DNA from: Fodinicola feengrottensis
GTDB lineage: Bacteria; Actinomycetota; Actinomycetes; Mycobacteriales; HKI-0501
NCBI RefSeq assembly: GCF_010993775.1
Contig: NZ_WOTO01000001.1
Coordinates: 124,001 to 188,000 of the forward strand
Direction: 5' to 3'
Length of the DNA stretch: 64,000 bases
This document shows, piece by piece, positions 42,252-53,128 of this stretch; position 1 is the first letter of the stretch, and each line of letters begins with the position of its first letter. The position numbers were made by a program, and so were the translations under genes. Under the pieces are notes generated by a model. That model had not been told where the DNA came from. It ran no database searches and saw nothing but the letters and a program-made list of their open reading frames with translations.

Positions 42252-45037
42252 TCAAGGGACCTGCAGCTTCTTTCGCAGGGTGGCTTGCAGCTCGAAGGCG
42301 CGCGGATGATCGCCCAGCTCGGCCATCAGCACCTGGGCATCAGCCAGGAAGCGCGCCGCCAGTTGCGGATGGCGGGCGGCGCCCAGGGTGCGGGCGATCT
42401 CGAGCAACGCAAGGGCCTCCCAGCGCTTGCTGTCGAGGGCCCGAAAGAGTCCGAGGGTCCGACGGAAGCACCGGATGGCCTGGGTGTACTGGCCGCTCGC
42501 GGCGTAGGCGAGACCCAGGTTGTACAGGCTGGACGCGGTGGCGTCCCGCTCGCCGAATTCCTGGAGATCATCACGTCGGCGCGGCGGTGGTACTCCAGGG
42601 TTCCTTGATGGTCGCCGGCTCCGGCGCAGGCCACCCCGAGGTTGTCCAGATTCTGCGCGACACCACGGCGGTAGCCTGACTTCCTGCTGAGCTCGAGTGC
42701 GACGAGACCGATCCGCTGACCTTGCTCGTACTCGCCCAGATGCGAGCAGGTGAGCCCCAGGTTCCCCAACGCCATCGCCTCTCCCGGCACGTTGAAGACC
42801 TCCCGGAAGCACTCGACGGACTTCTCGTAACAGGCCCGTGCCTGCTCCCAGCCGCCCTGGTCGAGGTGGATGCAGCCGAGCGAGTTGAGGGTGTAGCCGG
42901 CGCCGACTCGGTCCTCCACCGAGCGGGCCGCATGCAGCGCCGCCTCCAGGAGCTCAATGCCCTCCCGCCACGGGATCCGGCGGTCCAGGAAGGTGACCAT
43001 CGAGATAGCGATCCGCCATGCGTGGGAGGCCCAGCCGCGGGCCCCGCCCATCGGGAGACCGAGCACAGCGTGTCGTACTCCCGCTCGAACCAGGCCATCG
43101 CCGCACTCTGGTCGCCGAATTCGGGCACCGGCATCGTCGGCTCGTACGGCTCGACGAAGGCGCGCCGCCGGTGCGGGGTCAGCATCCGGTCGGCGGCCAC
43201 CGTGGCATGCAGATACCAGTCGCAGACCCGGCCGACGGCGCTGTGCAGCTCGGTGAAGCTGTCGTGCTGGCGTGCCTGGTCGGCGGCGTACAGCCGGATC
43301 AGGTCGTGCAGCTCGTACCGGTCCGGGCGGCGCTGTTCGACCATGTGCGCGGCGACCAGCCGGTCCAGCGCCTCCTTGGCCTGCCGCACCGGCAGGTCGG
43401 CCAGCGCGGCGGCGACCTCGGCGCCGAACTCGTTCGGTGGATGCAGGCCCAGTCGCCGGAACATCCCGGCGGCTACCGGGTCCAGCGCCTGGTACGACCA
43501 CGCGAGCGCGGCCCGCAGGTCCGTGTGCGGGTCTCCTTCGGAACCCGCGCCGAGGGCGTCCAGCCGCTCCTTCTCGTCGGCCAGCGCGTCAGCCACCGCA
43601 CCGATCGAGTCGGCGCGTTGCACCCGCTCGGCGACCACTGCCAGGGCCAGCGGCAGACCATCACATAGCCGGGTCAGCTCCGCGGCCGCCGCCGGCTCGG
43701 CGTCCACCCGCTCCGGCCCGACGATGGTGCCCAACAGGGCGACCGCCTCCGGCGTGCCAAGGCGCTCCAGCGTGACCCGGTGTGCGCCGTCCCGGATCGA
43801 CAGCGCGCGCAACTGGTTGCGGCTGGTGACCACTACCAGGCTGCCGGCACTGGGGATCAGTGGCCGGACCTGGGCCGCGTCGCGGGCGTTGTCCAGCAGC
43901 ACTAGCGCCCGGCGGCCGGCGAGGCTGCTGCGCAGCAGGGCCGAGCGCTCGTCGAGGTCGGCCGGGATCCTTTCGGTGGCCACCCCGAGCGCCCGGAGCA
44001 CGATTTCCAACGCCGCCGCCGGCTGAACCGGGTCGGCTCGAGTAGCCGCGCAGGTTCAGGTACACCTGCACGTCCGGGTACCGGTCTTTCACGCGGTACG
44101 CCCAGTGCACCGCCAGCGTGGTTTTGCCGGTGCCGGGGGCGCCGTCGATGGCCACGATGGTGGTGGTCGGGTGACTGGCTGACTGGCCGTCGGTGAGCAG
44201 CTCGTCCAACGCTGCCAGCTCGCGGTCCCGGCCGCTGAACTTGGCGTTGTCGTACGGCAGCTGGTGTGGCCCGGTAGGGAGCTCGCCAGCCGCCGTGGTC
44301 TCGGCGGACCCGTTGTCCCGCAGCACGAACAGGTGGGCGCGTTGCAGTTCCTCGCACGGGTCGAGGCCGATCTCCTCGCTCAGCGCCGCCCTGATCTGCT
44401 GGTACGTGGTGAGCGCGTCGGCCCGGCGGCCGGCGGCGTGCAGTACCAGGATCAGCCGGCACCACAGAGACTCGCGGAGCGGGTACGTCTGGGTGAGCTT
44501 GCGCAGCTCGGTGATCAGGGCGCTGGACGGTCCGCGCGCCAGTTCCAGGTCGATTCGCCGCTCGGTCGCGGTGAGCCACTCCTCGGCCAACGCCGGCACC
44601 ACGTCGTGGTCCAGCCACGGCGAGTCGATGCCGGTGAACGGCTGGCCACGCCACAGGTTCAGCGCCTCCAGCAACATGCTCAGCTCACCTTCGGCCGAAG
44701 CGGTCTGCCGCGAATCCTGGACCAGCTCGCGGAAGCGATGCAGGTCGACCCGCGCCGCCGGGACCCCCAGCCGATAGCCGATCCCGAGGCAGGTCAGGAT
44801 CGTGTCCGGGCCCAGCACCTGGCGCAGCCGCGCCACGTACGTGGTCAGCGCCGAGCGCGCCTTGGCCGGCTGCCGGTCACCCCAGAGATGCTCGGCAAGG
44901 GTCGCGATCGGCACCGGTTCGCCACCGGCCAGCAGGATCAGTGCGAGCAGCGTTCGCAGATGCCCCACAGGCACTGTCAGCTCGCCATCCGTCGACTTGA
45001 CCTGCCACGGTCCCAGCACTGCGAAATCGATTTCCAC
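42252..45037 (-). CDS. AfsR/SARP-family regulator with NB-ARC and TPR domains
   Basis: Large transcriptional activator, about 928 aa. N-terminal OmpR-like winged helix (FAVLGPWQVKSTDGELTVP, LAEHLWGD, ALTTYVARLRQVLG), bacterial transcriptional activation domain (LRESLWCRLILVLHAAGRRADALTTYQQIRA...LGLDP-type), then an NTPase with Walker A IDGAPGTGKTTLAVHWA and VLLDNA/ VVVTSRNQ, and C-terminal TPR repeats (YTLNSLGCIHLDQGGWEQA; LGNLGLTCSHLGEYEQG). GTG start with GAGAGGG upstream. Frameshifts near 44035, 43060 and 42565. Proteins of this build switch on secondary metabolism; the target here is unknown, with small secreted and phospholipase genes next to it. Confidence 0.9.
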
Positions 45038-45271
45038 GCAAACCCTCTCTCGTATTGCCCAGTCTGCCAGGGCGTGCGATCAACTATCGGGCCGTACGGC
45101 CTCCAGCTGATCCGAAATCGCCATGCTTACGATCAAAAGCTATTGGCGGACAAGAGTGCTAATTCCAGGTGGATGCGCGGCGATGCGTTCTGGTGAAATT
45201 TGGCAAAAATCTCACCAGAGTGTCGTGCCGAGGTATTCGCCTACGCGGCGACCTGGACTCCTCATCCCATT

Positions 45272-45309
45272 TGACTGATCGATGACATCGATCTGAGGTC
45301 GATCAGTCA
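45272..45309. promoter_or_regulatory. 11-bp perfect inverted repeat upstream of secreted peptide
   Basis: Arms tgactgatcga (45272-45282) and tcgatcagtca (45299-45309) flank 16 bases in the 353-base gap between the divergent SARP and secreted-peptide genes. Could be an operator or an mRNA hairpin about 80 bases ahead of the GTG at 45391. The rest of the gap holds no gene. Confidence 0.5.
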
Positions 45310-45390
45310 GTCTCGTCGATTACGTTCGACAGGCCATCCCATTTTATTGCATCGCGGGATTGTGCCCACTCCTACTCCGAGGGAAGTCTT

Positions 45391-45666
45391 GTGAACCTCA
45401 AAAGCAAACTCATCGTCACCGCCGGTTGTGCTTTCGCCGTGGCCGGTGTCCTTGCCGCGGCGCCGGTCGCGGCTCAGGCGGCATCGTCCCTACCGTCAGT
45501 GGTCGCCGCGCCCGCGTCGAACGGCTGGCATGCGGAAGGCCCACCCACCGACGCGCTCACCTGCGAAGAGAACGCCAACTGGTACGAGGACAACGGTGCT
45601 CGCGCAACCCGGTGCGACAGTGTCGGCAACGGCCTGTACCAGCTTTGGGCATTGATCGACAACTGA
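45391..45666 (+). CDS. Small secreted protein of unknown function
   Basis: 91 aa from a GTG start with GAGGGAAG 6 bases upstream. Signal peptide NLKSKLIVTAGCAFAVAGVL...AAQAASS; the mature peptide of about 60 residues contains two Cys (TCEENANWYEDNG; TRCDSVG) and ends YQLWALIDN. No family recognised. Divergent from the SARP gene, so it may be a target. Intact frame. Confidence 0.7.
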   Translation: MNLKSKLIVTAGCAFAVAGVLAAAPVAAQAASSLPSVVAAPASNGWHAEGPPTDALTCEENANWYEDNGARATRCDSVGNGLYQLWALIDN

Positions 45667-46075
45667 TCACCTGGCGATGTTCTGTTGGCCATGGCCAAAA
45701 TCGGTTTTGTGATGGTCATGCGGCAGACTGAATCTATACACGGCACCGTGATGCCGAGTGTCCGGCAGTCAGTTTCTTTGGCGGCCTTGCCTTCTCCGGC
45801 GCAGTGACGCTCGGCGTCGAGTGCCGCACAATGTCCCGCAGTCGGCGTCGAGTGCGGGACATTGTGCCGCGGTCGACGAACCGCCGCCGCGGGTGGGATG
45901 CCGGTGAGGCACGCCTGCCAGGTCACGTTGGCCACTTAGTTCAAGTATCTGAAAAGGCCACCCATCTGGACGTCCGCTTTAGTCCACTTCGCCATGTGCA
46001 CTTCACGGGGACGCAATCTCCTTGGCACAGTGTTATGCGTCGTTACTCTCCCGATGCTCGGCGAAGGGGTCACTC
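45667..46075. other. Intergenic region carrying a dispersed repeat
   Basis: 409 bases between the secreted-peptide and phospholipase genes. Apart from the double-hairpin repeat at 45812-45879 it shows no gene. The phospholipase promoter should lie in the last 150 bases. Confidence 0.5.
45812..45879. repeat. Dispersed double-hairpin repeat, copy A
   Basis: Two adjacent imperfect palindromes built on gtcgagtgcgggacattgt. Related copies occur at 47991-48059 and 62269-62332, always between genes. Resembles REP/REPIN-type elements in form. Confidence 0.75.
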
Positions 46076-47060
46076 ATGCGACTTTCCTCTGCGGTGGCGG
46101 CGGTGGCTTTGGCCGCCGCTTCGCTGGTTGCGGTCAGTCCGGCCGTACAGGCGGATTCCCCGAAGATCTCCGAAACGACAGTGGTGGGTGTGCACAACAC
46201 GTACGACCCCGGCCAGTACGCGTTTCTGGCGCAGGCGTTGGATGCCGGATCGTCGCTGATCGAGCTGGACGTGTGGCCGGATGTTTTCACCCATGAGTGG
46301 AAAGTGAGCCACGACAGCCTGACCAGCAACAAAAAACAACTGCGTCAACGCCAGTACGGCGGCGGATCTCTACACCGGTGGGGCGAACAAGGACCTGGAG
46401 TCCTGCCTCGACGACATCCGGGTGTGGCTGGACGCACATCCGGGCAAGGGCCCGATCACGATCAAACTGGAGATGAAGACTGGCTTCTCCGCGAACAACG
46501 GTCTCGGACCGGCCCAGTTGGACGCGAGTTTCCGGGGACACCTGGCCGGTCACGTGTTCCGGCCGGTGGATCTTCTCGGCGGTTACGCCACCCTTGATGA
46601 CGCGGCGAAGGCGAACAACTGGCCGACTCGGGCCTCGATGGCCGGCAAGGTTTTCGTGGAGGCCATCCCGGGCACGGTCGAGGAGGGCAACCCGACCGAC
46701 ACACTGCACACCGATGTCGAGGAGGCGCAGTATCTGCAGTCGCTGCAGAGCTCCGGCCATCTCGGCGACGGCCAGGTCTTCCCGACCGAGCACGGCGCGG
46801 TGGGCGGCGATCCGCGGGACAAGTACGCGGCGGCGCTGCGGCCGTGGTTTGTCTTCTTCGATGGCGATGCGAGCGGTTGGGTCAATGACACCGGACCGTC
46901 GTGGTACGACACCAACCACTACTTCGTGGTGATGACGGACGCGCAGAATGTCGCGCCGGCCATCGATGATCGCAACCCAACTGTCGACCAGGCCACCCAG
47001 CGGGTCACCGACCTGGCCCATCAGCACGCGTCGGTCGTCCATCCGACTGGGTCAGCCTGA
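46076..47060 (+). CDS. Secreted phosphatidylinositol-specific phospholipase C-like protein
   Basis: About 328 aa. The ATG at 46076 (GAAGGGG upstream) gives a signal peptide MRLSSAVAAVALAAASLVAV...VQADS. The TIM-barrel start SETTVVGVHNTYDPGQ supplies the first catalytic His, followed by LIELDVWPD (Glu/Asp) and WKVSHDSLTS (second His), the pattern of calcium-dependent PI-PLC X domains. A frameshift near 46350 precedes CLDDIRVWLDAHPG, ITIKLEMKTGF. The exact C-terminus is uncertain: one frame stops at 47060, another stays open into the repeat region. Substrate may be phosphatidylinositol or a related lipid head group. Confidence 0.82.
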
Positions 47061-47240
47061 ACACACCGTCCTCCCGTTGGTACTCCCGCGAGGCTGAGTT
47101 ATGGCGGCAGTTCCTGCCGCGGCGCATCCGGCTGGCGGGGTTGGGATGGAAATCCGTACGGCGTTTTCGTTGTGTCGGCTTGCCGGCGGAGGTCAGGGAC
47201 CTCAAGGTCAACGGCCGGTGTCTCAAGGTCGGAGGTCTGG

Positions 47241-47455
47241 GTCAAGGGCGAAGGTCAAGGGGCGAAGGTCAAGGGCGAAGGTCAAGGGCGAAGGTCAAGG
47301 GCGAAGGTCAAGGGCGAAGGTCAAGGGCGAAGGTCAAGGGCGAAGGTCAAGGGCGAAGGTCAAGGGCGAAGGTCAAGGGCGAAGGTCAAGGGCGAAGGTC
47401 AAGGGCGAAGGTCAAGGGCGAAGGTCAAGGGCGAAGGTCAAGGGCGAAGGTCAAG
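47241..47455. repeat. Tandem array, about 16 x 13 bp
   Basis: Near-perfect head-to-tail copies of gtcaagggcgaag; the second copy has one extra G. Because 13 is not a multiple of 3, all three plus-strand frames stay open and encode the same 13-residue basic repeat, but no start or family supports translation. Degenerate inverted copies occur at 48361-48456. Confidence 0.95.
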
Positions 47456-47523
47456 GTCTGCCCTGCGGGCGGCGCCTCCAGGGAGAACGGGTTTGGGTGC
47501 GGGTGGTGCGTTGGGTGGGTGGT

Positions 47524-47672
47524 TGGGCTGCTTGTTCTCCCGTCGGCGCCTGGGGGCTACCACTTTTCCGGGGCGGCGGCGGAGCTTGGGGGGGTGGTCG
47601 CTTGAGGTTTGCCGCCGCCGCCCCGGAAAAGTGGTAGGGCTGTGCCCGCCGACGGGGAGAACAAGCAGCCCA
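47524..47672. repeat. Long inverted repeat (hairpin element 1)
   Basis: Arms of nearly 60 bases (47524-47580 and 47611-47672) with few mismatches around a 30-base loop. The arms contain tctccccgtcggcgggc and ccacttttccgg. The element is homologous to that at 48136-48275. Confidence 0.9.
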
Positions 47673-47825
47673 CACTCGCGAAAAAGCACATCCCCTCACC
47701 CCACTCCATCGACGCCTCGCGCGCCCCACCCACTTTCGCCGACCCTCACGCGACCCCGGCCCTCCACCGACCTCGCTACTCTGCGCTACCACACTTCCCG
47801 GATTCGGCTACCTTCCGCGACGTCC

Positions 47826-47914
47826 GTTGTTGATCTTGGTTAGTTTGCCTACCCAACCCAGACATTTCAGACCGATGTCCGGTTTGAGTAGACCAACTAA
47901 CCAAGATCAACAAC
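47826..47914. repeat. Inverted repeat with 20-bp perfect outer arms
   Basis: Arms gttgttgatcttggttagtt (47826-47845) and its complement (47895-47914); pairing continues imperfectly for another 20 bases inward. Lower GC than the surroundings. It lies between the two large hairpin elements. A small gtccca/tgggac hairpin follows at about 47919-47935. Confidence 0.9.
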
Positions 47915-47990
47915 TATCGTCCCAAAGAGTGGGACGAGCGGGTCGCAGGAGTCACAGGGACCCCATCAGTCCCAGCTGTCACAGGCGAGG

Positions 47991-48059
47991 GGTCGAGTGC
48001 GGTACAAAAGCCCGCACTCGACGTCGAGCGGTGCACAAAAGTCCCGCACTCGGCGAGCG
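47991..48059. repeat. Dispersed double-hairpin repeat, copy B
   Basis: Two adjacent palindromes of the gtcgagtgcggg... / ...cccgcactcgac family, here with acaaaa in place of acattgt in the loops. See copies at 45812 and 62269. Confidence 0.75.
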
Positions 48060-48135
48060 ATACCCGGGAAACGACTCGGGAAACGCGACAAACAGGGCAC
48101 AGAACTAAGCAACGTCATCACCAGCAGCGCGAGGT

Positions 48136-48275
48136 GTCCGGTCTCCCCGTCGGCGGGCGTAGCCCTGCACATTTCCTGGCCCGGCGGCGGCGACCCAAAC
48201 GCAACCACCCACCCAAGCTCCGCCGCCGGGCCAGGAAATGTGCTGCCCTTGGGCGCCGACGGGGGGAGAACGGAC
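48136..48275. repeat. Long inverted repeat (hairpin element 2)
   Basis: Arms of about 55 bases (48136-48190 and 48220-48275) around a 30-base loop. It shares tctccccgtcggcgggc and the ggcggcgg loop border with the element at 47524-47672, so the two are copies of one family. Confidence 0.88.
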
Positions 48276-48360
48276 CACCGCAACCCCGCACCCAAACGCC
48301 ACGCCACCCAGCCAAACAAGCCAACCCGGGATCCACCCTCCCCGGAGGCAACCGCCGCTT

Positions 48361-48456
48361 TTGACCTTGACCTTCGCCCTCGACCTTGACCTTCGCCCCT
48401 GACCTTTGCCCTTGCCGTTGACCTTCGGCGCCTGACCTTCGCCCTTGCGACCTTCC
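48361..48456. repeat. Degenerate inverted copies of the 13-bp repeat
   Basis: About seven diverged copies of cttcgcccttgac, the reverse complement of the unit at 47241-47455, ending just before the TetR gene. Together the two arrays frame the hairpin elements symmetrically. Confidence 0.8.
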
Positions 48457-48548
48457 CCCTGCGGGACTGGTTGCTGGCCGGGTTGGTGAGAGCTATTCTG
48501 ACTCGTGACTGGATTTCGTATCTGGTCATGAGTCAAGGTGGAGGATGG

Positions 48549-49259
48549 ATGGCCGAGCTGGCGGTGCTGGACGAGCGGGCCGTACGGATCCTGGACGCGG
48601 CCGCGGAGTTGTTGCTGCGCTGGGGATATCGCAAGATCACCGTCGAGGACATCGCCCGCGAGGCGGGTGTCGGCAAGGGCACTGTCTACCTGCACTGGAA
48701 GACAAAACCGGATGTCTTCTACAGCGCCTTCATGCGCGAGGGTCTGGAGTGGGCGCGCGCGCTGCTCGCTCGGATGCGCGAGGACGTCGACTGTGTGCTG
48801 CCGGGGCCGATGACCGCGGCGATGTTCCTGCTGGTGATGGAGCGTCCGATCTCCCGGGCCATGTTCACCGGCAACACTGACATGCTGGGGGATCTGATCG
48901 ACCCGACCAGCTCACGGCCGGCGCAAATCGCGTCCGCGTCCGCGTCGTACGGCCGATACCTGGAACTGTTGCGTGACAACGGTTTCATTCGTACGGACCT
49001 GACGACGGAAGAGCTTTTCTACCTCATCGACGCGAGCAGCCTGGGTTTCTACTTCATCCAGGATCCGTCGCCGTTGGTGACCAATCTTTCGCTGCCAGCA
49101 CGAGCGAAGATGTTGGCCGATGCGGTCGACCGCGCGATCGCGCCGGCCCGCAAGCCGGACCGTCGCCGGCTGCCGCGGCTGCAAGGCGCGGCGCTGGAGG
49201 TTTTCCAGCAAATGGAGGACCAGATGTTTGAAGTCCTCGCGAAATCCCAGGTTTCCTAG
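48549..49259 (+). CDS. TetR-family transcriptional regulator
   Basis: 236 aa. HTH: ILDAAAELLLRWGYRKITVEDIAREAGVGKGTVYLHWKTKPDVF. The ATG at 48549 follows GGTGGAGG by 4 bases; an in-frame ATG at 48528 has no ribosome binding site. The larger-than-average ligand domain ends QMEDQMFEVLAKSQVS. The cytochrome P450 gene starts 24 bases later on the same strand, so it is probably co-transcribed and autoregulated, with the ligand perhaps being the P450 substrate or product. Confidence 0.9.
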   Translation: MAELAVLDERAVRILDAAAELLLRWGYRKITVEDIAREAGVGKGTVYLHWKTKPDVFYSAFMREGLEWARALLARMREDVDCVLPGPMTAAMFLLVMERPISRAMFTGNTDMLGDLIDPTSSRPAQIASASASYGRYLELLRDNGFIRTDLTTEELFYLIDASSLGFYFIQDPSPLVTNLSLPARAKMLADAVDRAIAPARKPDRRRLPRLQGAALEVFQQMEDQMFEVLAKSQVS

Positions 49260-49283
49260 TTCGAAGAACAGAAGGAGCTCGCC

Positions 49284-50454
49284 ATGCACCAACCACCCTC
49301 GGTGGCCGACGGCGGCCGGGAAATGCTCGCCTGGCTACGCGAGATGCGGGACAACGAGCCGGTCAGCGTCGACCAGTACGGCATGTATCACGTCTTTCGG
49401 TACGACGACGTGCAAAAGGTCACCACGGATCCGGCGGTTTTCTCCAACGACTTCACCCGGATCATGCCGCAGATCGCCGAAGGCGCGAAGGGCAACCTGC
49501 TGGCGGTCGACCCGCCGGTGCACCGCAAACTCCGCCAGTTTGGTGAGTTCTGCTTTCACCCCGAAAATGGTCGCCTCGCTGGAGCCGCGGATCGCCGAGG
49601 TGACCAACGAACTGCTGGACGACATCGACGGCACGGGCGTCGATCTGGTGGAAAGCCTCGCCTATCCGCTGCCGGTGATCGTGATCGCCGAGATGCTGGG
49701 CGTTCCGGCGAGTGATCGCGGGCTTTTCCGGAAATGGGCGGATGACCTGCTCACCAGCCAGAACATGGATTTCAACGATCCGAAGTTTGTGGAAGAGGCG
49801 AAGGAAAAGGTCCGAGACCTGGACGCGTATTTGCTGGAACACATCGTCGCCCGCCGCAAGCAGGGTCGCGACGATCTGTTGAGCAAGCTGGTGGAGGCCG
49901 AGATCGACGGTGAGGGGCTCGACGACGGGGAGATCACCAACTTCTCCCGGTTGTTGCTGGTGGCCGGTCACATCACCACCACGATGTTGCTCGGGAACGC
50001 GATGCTCTGTTTCCACGACAATCCCGAAGCCGCCGCGGACGTACGCGCGAATCCCACGCTTTTGCCGTCCGCGGTCGAGGAAATCCTGCGCGTACGCTCA
50101 CCCTTCCTTTTCAGCGCACGGATCACCGCGGTGGACACCGAGCTGGCTGGTACGCCGATCCCGGCCAACAAGATGGTCGCGCCGTGGTTGCTGTCCGCGA
50201 ACCACGACGAGCGGCAGTTCCCCGACCCCGAACGCTTCGATCCGCACCGCGATCCCAACCGGCAGTCCGGTTTCGGGCACGGCATTCACTTCTGCCTGGG
50301 CGCTCCGCTGGCCCGGCTGGAGGCCCGGGTCGCGCTGGCCGCGTTGCTGAACCGCTTCTCCGACATCGAGATCGCGGACCCGGCGGCGGTCGTCTATCGG
50401 GAGTCACCCGGCATGTACGGCGTGAAGGTGCTGCCCCTGGAGGTCAGGAGATAG
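49284..50454 (+). CDS. Cytochrome P450
   Basis: Haem monooxygenase of about 390 aa, soluble bacterial class. Haem-ligand loop FGHGIHFCLGAPLARLE with the axial Cys; ExxR in VEEILRVRSP; I-helix VAGHITTTML, where the acidic residue usual before the Thr is Ile, as in some CYP107-like enzymes. GGAG lies 7 bases before the ATG. A frameshift near 49550 separates VHRKLRQ from LVSSAFTPKMV. No ferredoxin gene adjacent. Paired with the TetR gene upstream. Substrate unknown. Confidence 0.92.
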
Positions 50455-50529
50455 GCGTCCGAAAGATGTAGCGCAGGCTCGGTCCGACGCAGGACGAGAC
50501 CGCATACCCGCGGATGCGAACCTTTTCGG

Positions 50530-51381
50530 GTGGATGCGCAGACGGCAAGACGTAGCGGGCCGCAGGTGGTGGCCTGGGTGGCCGGGATCGGGTTGGCGGG
50601 CGGGCTGCCGTACGAGGTGGCGTCCGCCTGGTCGCCGTACGCGGGCTTTCTCGCCGGCCTCGCCACCACGGCTCTCTTGCTGCTGCTTTATTCGATAGCG
50701 CAAGGAAATCCGCGGCTGGCGCCGGCCGCCGGGGCGTTGGCGATCTTCGCGTCGCTGTCGGTCTTCGGCTGGTTCGGCACGGTCGTCACCGCCATCCCGG
50801 CGGTCGCGGACTGGCTGGCCACCGCACCCGTACCGCTGGCGTTCCTGGTGGTCAACGCGACGAAGTTCGGGTCAGTGGTGCCGGCGGCGGTGGTGGCGTA
50901 CAAACGCGGGTGGACGCGGGACGAGCTGAACCTGCGAATCGGCAACCTGAACGCCCGGGCGGTCGGGCCGCTGCGGTGGCCGGTGGTCGGGCCGGCGGTG
51001 ATCGTGGTGGTGCTGGCGTTGTTCCTGGTCGGCACGCACGGATACGATACGAAACGGTGGTGCCGTGGGTGCCGGTGATCCTGCTGGGCACCGTGCTGAA
51101 CGCGGCCGCCGAGGAGTTCCTCTACCGACACACCGCGATCCGCGCGCTGACCGACGCGATGGGAGTGGCCGGCGCGGTGGCGCTGACCTCGGTGGTCTTC
51201 GGGCTCGCGCACCTGACCGGCAACCCTGGTGGCTGGACCGGCGTGCTTTTTTACCACTGCGTTCGGCCTGATCTGCGCCCTCGCGATGGTGCGTACGCGC
51301 GGATTTGGCTGGAACCTGCTCATCCACGTCTGTGGTGACATAGGAGTGGTGCTGGCGCTGTCCCTGACGACTCAGCGATAA
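50530..51381 (+). CDS. CPBP-family intramembrane metalloprotease
   Basis: Polytopic membrane protein of about 284 aa with some eight helices. Catalytic motifs of the CAAX-protease/bacteriocin-processing family: AAEEFLYRHTAIR (EExxxR), FGLAHLTGN (FxxxH) and LLIHVCGD (final His/Asp). GTG start. Frameshifts near 51050 and 51260; the corrected C-terminus is VVLALSLTTQR. Members can process or give immunity to peptides; the lanthipeptide operon is 3.2 kb away, but a link is speculative. Confidence 0.82.
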
Positions 51382-51421
51382 GCGGAACCACCAGGGCAAC
51401 GAACCTGCGAGGATTGTTCGC

Positions 51422-53094
51422 ATGAGCAGTAAGCCCATTCTGATGACTGTTGACGACGACCCGGCCGTATCCCGGGCGGTGGCTCGCGATTTGCGCCGAA
51501 AGTACGGATCTGACTACCGCGTGATGCGCGCTGACTCTGGCGCGGACGCGCTGGAGGCCCTGCGTGAGATCAAGCTGCGCGGGGACGCGGTGGCGGCGAT
51601 CCTCGCTGACTACCGGATGCCGCAGATGGACGGCATCGCCTTCCTGGAACAGGCGATGGACCTCTTCCCACGGGCCCGCCGCGCGCTGCTGACCGCGTAC
51701 GCGGACACCGACGCGGCCATCCAGGCGATCAACGTGGTCGACGTCGACCACTACCTGCTCAAGCCGTGGGAGCCACCGGAGGAGAAGCTCTATCCGGTGG
51801 TCGACGCGCTGGTCGAGCTCTGGCGGGCCACCGGCGACCGGGCGGTCGAGGAGACCAAGGTGGTCGGGCACCGTTGGTCGGCGCCGTCGTACGAGGTCCG
51901 CGAGTTCCTGGCCCGCAACTCGGTGCCCTACAAGTGGTATTCGGTGGATGACGCGGAGGGTTGCCGGCTGCTGGAGGCGTGCGGCGCCGACCCGGTCGAC
52001 ATCCCGGTGGTGATCACCGCGGACGGCCGGTCGTTGCGCAATCCGACCGGCGCCGAGATCGCCGAGGCCGTCGGCCTGTCGACGCAGCCCGCGTCGGCGT
52101 TCTACGACCTGGTCGTGATCGGCGGCGGCCCGGCCGGCCTCGGCGCCTCTGTCTATGGCGCGTCCGAAGGTCTGCGTACGGTCCTGGTCGAGCGGCAGGC
52201 GACCGGCGGCCAGGCCGGACAAAGCTCCCGAATCGAGAACTACCTGGGCTTCCCGGATGGTGTTTCCGGTGCTCAGCTCACCGATCGGGCCCGCAGGCAG
52301 GCGCAGAAGTTCGGCGCCGAGGTGTTGACCGCGCGCGATGTCGTCGCCTTGGAGGAACGCGGGTCGGCCCGGGTCGTACGGTTCGGGGACGGCACCGAAA
52401 TCGCCGCGCACGCCGTCGTACTCGCCACCGGGGTGTCCTATAGAGCACTAGACGCTCCTGGCGCCGAGAACCTGACCGGCCGCGGGGTCTACTACGGATC
52501 CGCGACGACCGAGGCGGCCGACACCCGCGGCGAGGACGTCTACATCGTCGGCGGCGCCAACTCGGCTGGGCAGGCGGCGGTCTTCTTCTCAAAGTACGCG
52601 AAAACCGTGAACCTGCTGGTCAGGGGCAAGTCGCTGGAAGCGTCCATGTCCCACTACCTGATCCAGCAGCTGAAGGCCATCGACAACGTGCACGTACGAC
52701 TGCGGACCTCAGTCGAGGAAGCACACGGCACCGATCACCTCGAAGAGCTGACCCTCCGGGACGCGAATACCGATACCACCGAGCGGGTGGCCGCGGACCA
52801 CGTGTTCGTCTTTTTATCGGCGCGGCGCCGCGTACGGACTGGATCGGCGACGCGCTCGTCCGCGACTCGCACGGCTTCGTGCTGACCGGTCCGGACCTGC
52901 TGGTCGAGGGCAAGCGGCCGGTCGGCTGGCCGATGGACCGCGATCCGTTCTACTTGGAGTCTTCGCTGCCGGGCGTGTTCGTGGCCGGGGATGTTCGGGC
53001 GCAGTCGGTCAAGCGGGTCGCGTCCGCCGTCGGCGAGGGGTGCGATGCGATGGCGGTCACTCTTGTGCATCAGTATCTGGTCGACGGGCGTTGA
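51422..53094 (+). CDS. Receiver-domain/thioredoxin-reductase-like flavoprotein fusion
   Basis: About 557 aa. Residues 1-130 are a receiver domain (ILMTVDDDPAVSRAV, phosphoacceptor in AILADYRMPQMDG, HYLLKPWEPP); 150-215 a thioredoxin-fold-like linker (VREFLARNSVPYKWYSVDDAEG); from about 225 a two-dinucleotide flavoprotein (DLVVIGGGPAGLGASVYGAS; TGGQAGQSSRIENYLGF; YIVGGANSAGQAAVF; GVFVAGDVR). The CxxC redox pair of true thioredoxin reductase is missing: YYGSATTEAAD stands there. A frameshift near 52820. 34 bases before a cNMP-binding kinase that is its likely signalling partner. Confidence 0.88.
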
Positions 53095-53128
53095 TCCCGG
53101 TGCGACGTATTCTCGAGGTGGAGGCGTC

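Noticed and set aside
47241..47455. CRISPR array
   Set aside because: The units are 13 bp, head to tail and without unique spacers; no cas genes in the window.
47101..47843. Three overlapping plus-strand frames encoding a basic 13-residue repeat
   Set aside because: All frames are open only because the 13-bp unit has no stop in any phase; no ribosome binding site or domain. Treated as non-coding repeat.
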